A DNA stretch of 64,000 nt from Streptomyces sp. NRRL F-6131. Its GTDB lineage: Bacteria > Actinomycetota > Actinomycetes > Streptomycetales > Streptomycetaceae. Shown piece after piece: positions 37,261-45,121 of this stretch; within the stretch, counting starts at the first letter, position 1; each line of letters starts with the position of its first letter. The position numbers were made by a program, and so were the translations under genes. The notes beneath the pieces are model-generated. The model ran no database searches, was not told the DNA's origin, and worked only from the letters and a program-made list of their open reading frames with translations. The DNA is taken from NCBI GenBank assembly GCA_000719695.1, contig JOHN01000002.1, positions 124,001 through 188,000 on the forward strand. Direction: 5' to 3'.

Positions 37261-38184
37261 TCAGGGCACCAGGACGACCTTGCCCAGGTTGCGCCGCTCG
37301 GTGACGACCGCGTGGGCGCGGGCCGCCTCGGCGAGGGGGATCGTGGCGTGGACGGCGGGGCGCAGGGTGCCCGCGTCGCGCTGCCGCCAGAGCTCCTCGC
37401 GCCAGCGGGCGTAGCGCTCGGGCCTTCCGGTGGCGACGGCCCGGATCTGGAAACCGATCACCGAGGCGCCGCGGAGCAGGAGTTCGTACGCCTCGACGGT
37501 GCCGCCGCCGGAGCTGTACGCGACCAGTCGGCCGCCGGTGGCGAGGGTGCGGACGGCGGACGGCAGGAGCTCGCCGCCGACGCCGTCGAGGACCGCGTCG
37601 TACGGTCCGGTCCGTTCGAGGTCCCGGTAGTGCACCACCTCGTCGGCGCCGAGGGCGCGGACGAAGTCGGCCTTGGCGGCGCTGCCGACCGCCGCGACCA
37701 CCCGGCCCGCGCCACCGGCCCGGGCGAGTTGGAGGGCGAGCGTGCCGACCCCGCTGGCCGCCGCGGTGACCAGGACGGACTCGCCCGGCTCGATGCGCGC
37801 GGCCTCGTGGGCGCCGCGTGCCACGAGGCCGCTGCGGACCAGCGCGACGGCCTCCACGGCGGTGGCGCCGTCCGGCACCCGGGAGGCCATCGCGGTGGGC
37901 AGGACGGCGAACTCGGCGTAGGCGTCGGCGAAGCAGAGTCCGGTGACGCGGTCGCCGGCCGTGAACGCCGTGACCCCGGGGCCGGTGGCGACGACGCACC
38001 CGGCGATCTCGCCACCGAGGGTGACCGGCTCGCGGCTGTCGCGCAGCCTGCGGACGGTCGGCAGGGTGACGCCGATCGCCTCCACCCGGACCAGCAGTTC
38101 GCCGTCGCCGGGTTCGGGCACGGCGGCCTCCTCGGCGACCAGCCCCTCCGGGCCACCTCCGACCTCATGGCGCATGCGCAGCAC
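37261..38184 (-). CDS. Zinc-binding-type alcohol dehydrogenase / quinone oxidoreductase family protein
   Basis: A 307-residue medium-chain oxidoreductase of the NADPH:quinone reductase type. A GroES-like N-terminal domain (LGGEIAGCVVATGPGVTAFT) is followed by a Rossmann domain with VLVTAAASGVGTLALQLARA; DGVGGELL is typical of the subgroup. No catalytic zinc cysteine cluster is seen, so it is the non-zinc QOR-like type. The GTG at 38184 has GGGGAGG 4 nt upstream. It is divergent from a MarR regulator with paired operator-like sequences between them, and it probably answers to an electrophile or quinone sensed by MarR. Confidence 0.9.
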   Translation of the reverse strand: MLRMRHEVGGGPEGLVAEEAAVPEPGDGELLVRVEAIGVTLPTVRRLRDSREPVTLGGEIAGCVVATGPGVTAFTAGDRVTGLCFADAYAEFAVLPTAMASRVPDGATAVEAVALVRSGLVARGAHEAARIEPGESVLVTAAASGVGTLALQLARAGGAGRVVAAVGSAAKADFVRALGADEVVHYRDLERTGPYDAVLDGVGGELLPSAVRTLATGGRLVAYSSGGGTVEAYELLLRGASVIGFQIRAVATGRPERYARWREELWRQRDAGTLRPAVHATIPLAEAARAHAVVTERRNLGKVVLVP

Positions 38185-38208
38185 AGGACCTCCCCGATCC
38201 GACGGATT

Positions 38209-38255
38209 CATTGGATATCCCAACGGTAATCGGCCGATCATGGGAATGTCCAATG
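38209..38255. promoter_or_regulatory. Inverted pair of CATTGGAYATYCCCA elements (MarR operator candidate)
   Basis: CATTGGATATCCCA on the plus strand at 38209-38222 and CATTGGACATTCCCA on the minus strand at 38241-38255 are near-identical 14-15-mers facing each other between the divergent oxidoreductase and marR starts. Confidence 0.6.
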
Positions 38256-38277
38256 AAAATCGGAGTAGGCTGGCCGC

Positions 38278-38709
38278 ATGACCACGCCCCTCCAGCACAT
38301 CCAGTCCCTGCCGAGCTGGCTCGTCGGACGCGTCGCGGCCCGCGGGCGGGGTCTGGTCGCCGACGCGGTCGCGACCGAGGGGCTGAAGCTCCTGCAGCAC
38401 GCCGTGCTCGCCGCCGTCGCGGAGTACGGCCCGGTCGCCCAGGCGGAGTTGGGTCGACGGCTGGCCGTCGACCCGAAGGACATGGTCGGCGTGCTCAACC
38501 ACCTCCAGGGGGCCGGCCACGTCCTGCGCTCGCCGGACCCCGCCGACCGGCGGAAGAACGCCGTCACCGTCACCCCGGAAGGCGCCGCGGCCCTCGCCCG
38601 CTGCGCGGAGCTCGCCGAGGCGGCCAACGCGGAGCTGCTGGCGCCGCTCGACCCGGACGAGCAGCGGCAGTTGATGGCGCTGCTGGAGCGGTTGCACGCG
38701 GCGGGGTGA
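38278..38709 (+). CDS. MarR-family transcriptional regulator
   Basis: A 143-residue regulator with a winged helix-turn-helix core: LLQHAVLAAVAEYGPVAQAE, LGRRLAVDPKDMVGVLNHL as the recognition region, and the wing segment DPADRRKNAVTVTPEG with the DxRxK-like motif of MarR proteins. The ATG at 38278 follows TAGGCT (38266-38271) by 6 nt, so translation is probably leaderless. It is divergent from the quinone-oxidoreductase-like gene and most likely represses both genes through the paired elements at 38209-38255. The ligand is unknown. Confidence 0.92.
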   Translation: MTTPLQHIQSLPSWLVGRVAARGRGLVADAVATEGLKLLQHAVLAAVAEYGPVAQAELGRRLAVDPKDMVGVLNHLQGAGHVLRSPDPADRRKNAVTVTPEGAAALARCAELAEAANAELLAPLDPDEQRQLMALLERLHAAG

Positions 38710-38804
38710 TCACGGGAGCGGGCGGAACGGAGCGGTGACGTCCGCGCTCGGACCTCGCCGGTGGTGCGGTGGTGGCCCGGCGGTGATGGTGCGGTGATGC
38801 GGCG

Positions 38805-39236
38805 TCAGCGGTAGTACGGCTCGACGGCGGCCCTGACCTCGTCGAAGAGCGCCGGCCCCTCCTGCGGCACGGGCGGGAGGCCGCTCGCCGGCCGGATCCC
38901 CAGCAACTGCTCGCCGGAGAGGGCGAACACCACGCGCCCGAGGCCGGCCTGCCGGAGCGCGGCCGCGCACATCGCGCACGGCTCGCAGCTGGTGTACAGG
39001 GTGGCCGTGGCGGCGCCGGCCGGGTCCAACTCCCGTGCGGCCCACCGGGCGAGCTTCAGCTCGGGGTGTGCGGTGATGTCCCGGTCGGTGAGCGTGGTGT
39101 TGCGCTCCTCGGCCAGCACGGTGCCGTCCGGGGCGGCCAGCAGCGAGCCGAACGGCGGGTTGCCGTCGGCGCGGGCCTCGGCGGCGAGGGCGATGGCGCG
39201 GCGGAGCAGGGTGCGGTCGGCGGGGGTGAGGGTCAC
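38805..39236 (-). CDS. Nucleoside deaminase family protein (CDA fold)
   Basis: A 143-residue zinc deaminase of the guanine/cytosine/tRNA-adenosine deaminase superfamily. NPPFGSLLAAPDG, the zinc-site HPELKL (HPE in place of the usual HAE) and SCEPCAMCAAAL (PCxxC) are visible. The substrate cannot be fixed; guanine or another purine base is plausible given the length and SCEPC context. The GTG at 39236 overlaps the stop of the LLM oxidoreductase gene as GTGA, so the pair is an operon. It is not close to the nucleoside regulon genes and lacks their operator. Confidence 0.88.
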   Translation of the reverse strand: MTLTPADRTLLRRAIALAAEARADGNPPFGSLLAAPDGTVLAEERNTTLTDRDITAHPELKLARWAARELDPAGAATATLYTSCEPCAMCAAALRQAGLGRVVFALSGEQLLGIRPASGLPPVPQEGPALFDEVRAAVEPYYR

Positions 39237-40099
39237 GAGGGCTGTTCCGTTCGGGTCGGTGCGAGGCGCAGCAGGTCGGCCACGGCGGCGAGGGACTCCC
39301 GGGCCGGTCCGGGGTCGCGGGTCTGCCCGGGGTCGCCGTGGTAGGGGTCGAGGACGACGGTGTCGGCGCCGAGCAGCCGGAGCCGGGCGAGGTCGGCGGA
39401 GATCTGCTCGATGCTGCCCTCGCCCGCGAGTCGCTGCGGTCCGGCGACCGGCGCGGGGGTGAGCCTGAGGGCGATCCTGGGCGCGAACGCCGGCGCGGGG
39501 AGCCCGTGTTCGTCCGCGTACGCGCGCAGCCGGGGCGCGGCCTCGCACAGCCACGGCGTGGTCGGGCGCAGCGGGTGCCAGGCGTCGCCGAGGCGGACGG
39601 CGCGGCGCAGGCCCGCGTCGCTGTTGCCGCCGACCCAGAGCGGGATGCGGCGGGTGCCGTAGTCGGCGGTGTCCGCCCAGGCGGTGCGCAGGCGGCGCAG
39701 GTGGTCGTCGGTGAGGCGGCCGCGGTGTTCGAACGGGACCTCGAGGGCGGCGAACTCCTGCCGGGCCCAGCCGACTCCGACGCCGAGCACCAGGCGGCCG
39801 CCGCTCAGCGCGTCGAGGTTGGCGGCCGTCCTGGCGGTGAGCAGCGGGTGTCGGTAGGGGGCGACGAGGACGGTGGTGCCGAGCCGCACCCGCTCGGTGC
39901 GGGCGGCGAGCCAGGCGAGGGTGGTGAACGGCTCGTAGAACGGGCCGGGGTAGCGCACGGCGACGTCGGGAGTGACGGCGATGTGGTCCGAGACCATCAG
40001 CAGGTCGAAGCCGAGGCCCTCGACGGTCCGGGCCCAGCCGAGCAGGGCCGCCGGGTCGGTGCCGGGGCCGAAGTTGGGGACGTTGACTCCGATCTTCAC
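39233..40099 (-). CDS. LLM-class F420-dependent oxidoreductase
   Basis: A 288-residue luciferase-like (bacterial luciferase fold) oxidoreductase, likely using F420 as in most actinobacterial members. GVNVPNFGPGTDPAALLGWA at the start, LLMVSDHIAV, the RVRLGTTVLVAPYRHPLLTA strand and the LVLGVGVGWARQEFAAL signature are all typical. The substrate is unknown. The stop overlaps the GTG of the downstream deaminase. The ATG at 40099 lies 94 nt from the divergent Lrp-family regulator, which may control this pair. Confidence 0.9.
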   Translation of the reverse strand: MKIGVNVPNFGPGTDPAALLGWARTVEGLGFDLLMVSDHIAVTPDVAVRYPGPFYEPFTTLAWLAARTERVRLGTTVLVAPYRHPLLTARTAANLDALSGGRLVLGVGVGWARQEFAALEVPFEHRGRLTDDHLRRLRTAWADTADYGTRRIPLWVGGNSDAGLRRAVRLGDAWHPLRPTTPWLCEAAPRLRAYADEHGLPAPAFAPRIALRLTPAPVAGPQRLAGEGSIEQISADLARLRLLGADTVVLDPYHGDPGQTRDPGPARESLAAVADLLRLAPTRTEQPS

Positions 40100-40158
40100 G
40101 CCCGAAAGCCTAGGGACGGAAGGTGGGTTGATGGAAGAGACATCCCCCGGTGCAGGGG

Positions 40159-40187
40159 TTGATCGGCCGTGGAATCACCGGCAATCT
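40159..40187 (+). promoter_or_regulatory. Promoter of the Lrp/AsnC regulator gene
   Basis: TTGATC (40159-40164), a 17-nt spacer and CAATCT (40182-40187) stand 6 nt before the ATG at 40194, giving a probable leaderless transcript. Confidence 0.6.
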
Positions 40188-40193
40188 GGGCAC

Positions 40194-40667
40194 ATGACCG
40201 AGATTCTTGACGCGACGGACTGGGCGATCCTGGCCGAGCTCCAGGAGGACGGGCGGATCGCGTTCGCCGAGCTGGCGCGAAGGGTGAACCTGAGCGCGTC
40301 GGCCACGACGGAGCGGGTGCGGCGGCTGGAGACGGCGGGGGTGATCACGGGGTACCGCGCCGAGGTGGACCTGGAACGGACCGGGTACCCGGTGCTGGCG
40401 GTGGTCCGCCTGAAGTACCCCGGGCCGGCGGCACGGCACGAACCGCTGCGGCGGTTGCTGGAGGAGCGCTCGGAGATCCTGGAGTGCCTGCGGACGACCG
40501 GCGACGACTGCTACGTCCTGAAGATCGCCACCACGTCGATGGGCCACCTCGAGGAGATCGTCGACGAGTTGGCCCAGTTCGGCAGTACGACGACGAATCT
40601 GATGCTGAGCCGGCCGCTGCCGTTCCGGGGCCCCGCGGTGCCCCGGGCGGGGGCTGCCGAGCAGTAG
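40194..40667 (+). CDS. Lrp/AsnC-family transcriptional regulator
   Basis: A 157-residue regulator: helix-turn-helix at about residues 5-52 (LDATDWAILAELQEDGRIAF, LARRVNLSASATTERVRRLE) and a RAM effector-binding domain (VLAVVRLKYPG, DDCYVLKIATTSMGHLEEIV). The ATG at 40194 sits 6 nt after a CAATCT -10 box. It is divergent from the LLM oxidoreductase-deaminase pair, which is the probable target. Family members usually sense amino acids, but the ligand here is not evident. Confidence 0.93.
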   Translation: MTEILDATDWAILAELQEDGRIAFAELARRVNLSASATTERVRRLETAGVITGYRAEVDLERTGYPVLAVVRLKYPGPAARHEPLRRLLEERSEILECLRTTGDDCYVLKIATTSMGHLEEIVDELAQFGSTTTNLMLSRPLPFRGPAVPRAGAAEQ

Positions 40668-40740
40668 CCCGTCGGCGGAGCGGGAAGTCGGCGGGCCCGA
40701 CCTTCCGATCCGTCGGCCGGCCCGTCGGGCAGCCGGGCGG

Positions 40741-41643
40741 TCAGCCGGCGCCCGGGGAGGTCAGCCGCAGGGCGTAGTAGGCGTGCAGGGCGGCGTCGGC
40801 GCCGGAGCCGGTGGCGGTCATGATGCGCTGGCCGCGGGCCGAGCGGAGGTCCCCGGCGGTGAGGACCCGGGGGTGCTGGCGGTCGGGCGGGCAGTAGCCG
40901 TCCTCGGCGCGGACCAGGCTGCCGGGGAGGGCGGCCGGGCGGACGCCCAGGTTCACGAAGACCGCGTCGGGGGCGAAGGTGCCGAACCCGCCCGCCGCGA
41001 CGTGGCCTTCGGGGGAACGGCGGAGGTCGAGGGCGTCGAGCTCCAGCAGGGTGACGCGCGGGTCGGCGCGGACCTCCTCGGCCTTGTAGGCGTCCGCCGG
41101 CGGGTGCGGGACGAGCAGGTCCAGCGGGGCGTCGGGGTGGGCGCGCAGCAGGGTGCCGAGGGGACGGTCGGCGCCGAGGACGAGCGCGCGGCGGCCGGCC
41201 AGGCGGGCGGCGTCGGCCTCCCAGAGGGGCGGCGGCGCGTCCACTCCGGAGGTGAGCCAGGCGGCCTCCTCCGGCCGGGCGGCGCGGACGCCGGTGGCGA
41301 CGACCGCGTACCGGCCCCGCACGGTGGTGCCCGGGGCGAGGTGGACGGTGACGCCCTCCTCGTCGGCGTGCAGGGCGGTCGCCGGGGCGCCGAGGAGGAC
41401 GTCGCAGGAGTGGGCGACCCGTCGGACGTCCGCCGCGACGGCGTCGGCGAAGGCGGTGCCGGTGGTGAAGCCGAGGACGTTGTCCACCGCCGGGACGCGC
41501 CGCAGGGTGGTGCCGAGGGCGCGCCGCTCGACCAGCGCCGAACGGAGTCCGACGCTCGCCGCCAGCACGGCGGCCGCGCAGCCGGCCGGACCGCCGCCGA
41601 CGATCACCAGGTCGTAGGGCACCGCGAGGCTTCCGGTCGCCAT
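40741..41643 (-). CDS. Thioredoxin-reductase-like FAD/NAD(P) oxidoreductase without CxxC
   Basis: A 300-residue flavoprotein with the FAD-binding VIVGGGPAGCAAAVLAASVG near the N-terminus, ATGVR in the second nucleotide region and LTAGDLRSARGQRIMTATGSG near the C-terminus, as in thioredoxin reductases. The redox CxxC pair expected in the middle domain is absent; the few cysteines are isolated. It is therefore unlikely to be a thioredoxin reductase and may reduce another acceptor. The ATG at 41643 has GGAGGA about 12 nt upstream, longer than ideal. Monocistronic, with a terminator at 41751-41794 upstream. Confidence 0.82.
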   Translation of the reverse strand: MATGSLAVPYDLVIVGGGPAGCAAAVLAASVGLRSALVERRALGTTLRRVPAVDNVLGFTTGTAFADAVAADVRRVAHSCDVLLGAPATALHADEEGVTVHLAPGTTVRGRYAVVATGVRAARPEEAAWLTSGVDAPPPLWEADAARLAGRRALVLGADRPLGTLLRAHPDAPLDLLVPHPPADAYKAEEVRADPRVTLLELDALDLRRSPEGHVAAGGFGTFAPDAVFVNLGVRPAALPGSLVRAEDGYCPPDRQHPRVLTAGDLRSARGQRIMTATGSGADAALHAYYALRLTSPGAG

Positions 41644-41750
41644 CCTGCGAACAACTCCTCCGTGGTCACCGTCGGTCGGGCTCCGACGGAGCACAGCGCG
41701 CCGCCCGGCCCGGCCTCCGTCCCCACCGCGCAGCGTAGTGCGCGGGCGGA

Positions 41751-41794
41751 CCGCCGGCCCGGCCTTCCGGTGGTCCGGACGGCCGGGCCGGCGG
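41751..41794 (-). terminator. Hairpin terminator after the proline/glutamine-rich membrane protein gene
   Basis: A perfect 14-bp stem (41751-41764 with 41781-41794) with an inner CCGG/CCGG stem begins 18 nt past the minus-strand stop at 41812. Confidence 0.75.
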
Positions 41795-41811
41795 GCGGCC
41801 GGTGCGGGGCG

Positions 41812-42315
41812 TCAGCCCTGCGGGGCGGCCGGGGGCTGGTGCGGGGCGGCGGGGGCCGCCGGCGCGTACGGGTTGGGCTGCTGGGGCGCGGCCGCCTGGT
41901 ACGGCGAGGGCTGCTGGAACGGCGCCGGCGGGTACTGACCGGCCTGGGGGTACTGACCGGCCTGGGGGGCCTGCGGGTACTGGCCGCCCTGCGGGTACGG
42001 CGCGCCCTGCGGCGGGAACGGCGGCGCGGCCGGGGCCTGGGAGCGCGCGACCAGGGCCTTCACCGCGTGGACTATCAGCAGGACCGGCAGGATGAACGCC
42101 TTGAAGAAGAGCGTGTACGTGCCGCCCTCGAAGACGAACGCGAGGTAGTACGCGTAGCCGGTGAAGCCGATGCCGACGAGCACGTTGAGGACGCGCCAGC
42201 CGACCTTCAGGCCGCCGAGGTTGACGGCGCCGATGACCAGCAGGGCGATGCCGCTGACGGCCAGCAGGACGACGTACCAGGAGAAGAGCGGGTCGACGTC
42301 GAAGTCGAGGTTCAC
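41812..42315 (-). CDS. Membrane protein with proline/glutamine-rich tail
   Basis: A 167-residue protein with an N-terminal membrane domain of about four segments (WYVVLLAVSGIALLVIGAVN, a second around VLNVLVGIGFTGYAYYLAF, and FKAFILPVLLIVHAVKALVA) and a C-terminal about 75-residue tail of YPQ-, QAGQ- and AAP-type repeats, presumably cytosolic. Such tails are common in actinobacterial membrane proteins; no function is known to me. The GTG at 42315 follows AGGAA by 7 nt. The tail is encoded by direct repeats at about 41930-41990. Confidence 0.75.
   Translation of the reverse strand: MNLDFDVDPLFSWYVVLLAVSGIALLVIGAVNLGGLKVGWRVLNVLVGIGFTGYAYYLAFVFEGGTYTLFFKAFILPVLLIVHAVKALVARSQAPAAPPFPPQGAPYPQGGQYPQAPQAGQYPQAGQYPPAPFQQPSPYQAAAPQQPNPYAPAAPAAPHQPPAAPQG
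41931..41966. repeat. Direct repeats coding the YPQAGQ tail
   Basis: GGGTACTGACCGGCCTGG-type units occur twice back to back here, with a diverged third copy just after. They encode the repeated GQYPQA segments of the membrane protein's tail. Confidence 0.6.
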
Positions 42316-42511
42316 GAGGTGTTCCTGTGTGTTGCCGGGAGTGGGCGGACACGAACGGGTGGCCGCCGGGGGGACGAGTGCGCACAGTACTGGAGCGCGC
42401 CGACATCCGTCCTCACGATTCCGTCACGGTGTCATCGCCGAATCCGTCCGGAGAACCTCCCCGTTCCCCCTTGAAAATCGCTCAGGAAGCGTCAGTGCGT
42501 TCGGATATGAT

Positions 42512-42642
42512 GCGCCCGTCGCTGGTGGTTGGGGGGCGAAGCAGCGACCCGGGTGAGAGTCCCGGAGCGGCCTCCCACCTCGGCGAAACCGCCTGCTGCC
42601 GGGCTCGTCGGGTTCGCCCGCCTTCCTCCCATGAGGTCCCCC
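42512..42642 (+). ncRNA. Structured 5' leader of LAxTG protein gene; cobalamin-riboswitch-like core, unproven
   Basis: A TATGAT -10 box at 42506-42511 would start a leader of about 125 nt. It can form GTCGCT/AGCGAC, a CCGGG/CCCGG hairpin with the 7-nt loop TGAGAGT, GGTGG/CCACC and GGCG/CGCC pairings. The loop and the following GCGGCC segment resemble the P4/P5 core of cobalamin riboswitches, but the 3' B12-box sequence is not convincing. It may be a diverged riboswitch or another cis-acting RNA. Confidence 0.4.
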
Positions 42643-44316
42643 TTGCGTACTCAGCACCGCAGATCCCTGGCCCTCGCCGCCGCGGCCACCCTGGTCTCCG
42701 GCGCGGCCCTGACCACCGCCCCCGGCGCGGCCGCGCTGTCGCGCTCCGGCGGGACCACCGGTGCGGTCCGCAGCGCCCTGAACGGCGTGGGCACCCCGGG
42801 GCCGGTCGGCACCCAGGAGCGCCGCAGCCCGGTGACGATCACCGTCGCCGGCTTCCCCGGCACCCTGACCGCCGGCGGTCCGGCCGGAGAGTTCACCGCC
42901 ACGCTCCGCAACTCCGCCGACCACGCGGTCGACGTCACCACCGGTTTCGTCGTCGCCAACGTCGACTCCGGGGTCCGCGAGACCCAGCTCAGGCTCGACT
43001 TCCAGCCCCCCGGCGGAGGGGCCTGGAAGCCCGCCGCGCTCAGCCCCGGCGCCCACGTCGGCGCCACCTGGAACCTCGACACCTTCACCACCCGGCTGAG
43101 CCTGCCCGCGGGCGCCTCGGCCACCTACCGGCTGCGGCTCGCCGTCACCGCCGACGCGCCCGCCGGCCGGGCCACCGGCGGCTTCACCGCGGTGGTCGCC
43201 GACCCGACCCTGCCGCCGGAGAGCCGGATCACCGACGCGACGGGCCCGCACCAGGAGTTCACCACCGTCGCGGCCGGCCCCACCGGCACGCCCACCCCGG
43301 CCCCCGCGCCCGGCGTGCCGTACCTCGGCCTGGACGCGGTGCCCGGCTCGTTCACCGCCGGCGGCGAGGCGCGGCCGTTCCGGCTGACGCTCAGCAACCG
43401 CAGCGGCAAGGACGTCGCCTTCGCACCCGAACTGACCCTCCGGGGCAAGGTCCTGCCCACCGCCGAGGCGACCAGGCTGGAGTTCCAGACGCCCGACGGC
43501 GAGTGGGTGCCCGCCACCGACCCCGGTCAGGGCGCTCCGGGGCGGCTGACGCTCGCGCTGCGCGCGGGCGACAAGGACGCCTCCTCGGTACGGCTGCGCG
43601 ACGGCGAGTCCCGCACGCTCAACGTGCGGCTGGCGTTCGCCCAGGACGCTCCGCCGGGGGTCGTCTCGCTGCTGTTCACCGGGAGCAGCCTCCCGGTGGG
43701 CGGGGGCGGCGCGGGTCTGCCCGCCGTCAGTTCGGCGGTCGACATCACGGTGACCGCCGCCGCGCCGGCCGCCCTGCCCGGCGCCCCGAGCACGCCGCCC
43801 GCCGCGGGCGGCGGAGCGCCGGCGGCCGCGGTCGCGCCCCCGGCCGCCGCGCCCACCGCGCCCGGCAGCGCCGCGCCCGCGGTCGGGCTTGCGGCGGTCA
43901 CGCCGCCCGCGGACCCCGGCGGCACGCCGGCGGCCGTTCCGGCCTCGGAGACCACGCAGACGCCGCAGAGCACGGCCGCCGCCCCGGTGCCGGCCGTCAC
44001 CGTGACCGTGGCGGCGGCCCCGGTGCCGTCCGTCGACCTCGCCTCGACCGGCGGTTCGCCGGTCAACACGCCGATGGCGGTCACCGGCGCCACCGCGATC
44101 GCCATGGGCATCGGCACCCTGATCGTGGCCCACCGCCGACAGACGGGCCGCCCGGTCGGCCGGACGCCCCACCCCGCCGGAGGTCCGGCGGCGGGGCCTC
44201 CGCGCCCGGCCGCGGGCGGTCCGGCGGTGCGGTCGGCGCCGGCTCCGGCCGTGCGCCCCGCCCCGGGCCCGGCGGCCGGCCCCACCGGCCGTCCCGCCGG
44301 CCCCGCCGCGCGCTGA
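42643..44316 (+). CDS. Sortase-dependent LAxTG surface protein
   Basis: A 557-residue secreted protein with a signal peptide (MRTQHRRSLALAAAATLVSG on), two similar beta-rich halves of about 150 residues each (around VTITVAGFPGTLTAGGPAGE and LGLDAVPGSFTAGGEARPF), a long Ala/Pro linker, the sorting motif LASTGG with VTGATAIAMGIGTLIVAHRR as membrane helix and basic stop, and an unusual further about 60-residue Pro/Ala/Gly-rich tail. LAxTG is the sortase E signal of actinobacteria. TTG at 42643 has ATGAGG 6 nt upstream; the ATG inside that site (42631) is the alternative start. A structured leader precedes it. Confidence 0.82.
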   Translation: MRTQHRRSLALAAAATLVSGAALTTAPGAAALSRSGGTTGAVRSALNGVGTPGPVGTQERRSPVTITVAGFPGTLTAGGPAGEFTATLRNSADHAVDVTTGFVVANVDSGVRETQLRLDFQPPGGGAWKPAALSPGAHVGATWNLDTFTTRLSLPAGASATYRLRLAVTADAPAGRATGGFTAVVADPTLPPESRITDATGPHQEFTTVAAGPTGTPTPAPAPGVPYLGLDAVPGSFTAGGEARPFRLTLSNRSGKDVAFAPELTLRGKVLPTAEATRLEFQTPDGEWVPATDPGQGAPGRLTLALRAGDKDASSVRLRDGESRTLNVRLAFAQDAPPGVVSLLFTGSSLPVGGGGAGLPAVSSAVDITVTAAAPAALPGAPSTPPAAGGGAPAAAVAPPAAAPTAPGSAAPAVGLAAVTPPADPGGTPAAVPASETTQTPQSTAAAPVPAVTVTVAAAPVPSVDLASTGGSPVNTPMAVTGATAIAMGIGTLIVAHRRQTGRPVGRTPHPAGGPAAGPPRPAAGGPAVRSAPAPAVRPAPGPAAGPTGRPAGPAAR

Positions 44317-44431
44317 GCCGACCCGGTCCCGACCGGGCGGACGGCGGCGACGGGACCGTGACGACCACCGCCCGTGCGACCACCGCCCGTGCGTCCGCCG
44401 CACGGGCCCGACCGGACCGGAGTGACCGAGG

Positions 44432-45076
44432 ATGACCCACCACGAGGTACTGCACGTCTTCTGCGGCCCGGACGGCGCGCACGGGAACGCGCTGGGCGTC
44501 GTCCGGGACGGCGCGGCCGTCCCCGCCCGCGCCGACCGGCAGGAGCTCGCCCGGCGGCTCGGCTTCAGCGAGACGGTGTTCGTCGACGACCCGGCGCGCG
44601 GCGTGATCGACATCTACACCCCCACCCTCCGCCTCCCGTTCGCCGGCCATCCGTGCGTCGGCACCGCGTGGCTGCTCGGCACGGACCGGCTGGTCACCGC
44701 GGCGGGGGTGGTCGGCGTCCGGCACGACGGCCCGTTCACCCGGATCGCGGCGCCCGCCGACTGGGCGCCGCCCCGCACGCTGCGCCGGTACCCGACGGCG
44801 GCCGAGGTGGACGGGCTGGCGGTGCCGCCGCCGGGCGAGTGGATCTACGCCTGGGCCTGGCAGGACGAGGCGGCCGGCACCGTCCGCGCCCGGGCCTTCC
44901 CGGGGCGGGGCGACGGGATCGACGAGGACGAGGCCACCGGCGCGGCGGCCCTGCTGCTGACCGCCGAACTGGGCCGCGGACTGACGATCACCCAGGGGCG
45001 GGGTTCGCAGCTCGTCACGGGCCTCACCGACGACGGACTGATCGAGGTCGGCGGCCGGGTCCGCCGCGCGGACTGA
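44432..45076 (+). CDS. PhzF-family isomerase/epimerase-like protein
   Basis: A 214-residue member of the PhzF family (diaminopimelate-epimerase fold). FSETVFVDD carries the catalytic-type glutamate, LRLPFAGHPCVGTAWLL is the central signature, and DEDEATGAAALLL with GRGSQLVTG closes the second half. It is shorter than typical PhzF proteins (about 260-290) because loops are reduced. The reaction is unknown, and there is no phenazine gene cluster nearby. ATG at 44432 follows ACCGAGG. It is convergent with the VanZ gene, 45 nt apart. Confidence 0.88.
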   Translation: MTHHEVLHVFCGPDGAHGNALGVVRDGAAVPARADRQELARRLGFSETVFVDDPARGVIDIYTPTLRLPFAGHPCVGTAWLLGTDRLVTAAGVVGVRHDGPFTRIAAPADWAPPRTLRRYPTAAEVDGLAVPPPGEWIYAWAWQDEAAGTVRARAFPGRGDGIDEDEATGAAALLLTAELGRGLTITQGRGSQLVTGLTDDGLIEVGGRVRRAD

Positions 45077-45121
45077 GCTGACCGGGCGGACCCGGCGGAG
45101 GCCGACGGCCCCCGGGCGCGG

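Noticed and set aside
36845..37999. 384-codon open frame ending in the PspC domain
   Set aside because: Only the last 60 codons look like protein; the upstream part overlaps antisense to the oxidoreductase's downstream region and is Arg/Pro-rich shadow sequence.
42512..42642. Confident call of a cobalamin riboswitch
   Set aside because: Only the hairpin resembling P4 and the following segment match; the conserved 3' B12 box and overall junction could not be aligned by eye.
44432..45076. Phenazine biosynthesis cluster suggested by PhzF
   Set aside because: The family name is broad and no other phenazine genes occur in the window.
45077..45121. van-type resistance locus suggested by VanZ
   Set aside because: No vanH/A/X-like ligase, dehydrogenase or dipeptidase gene lies nearby; VanZ-family proteins are common without resistance.
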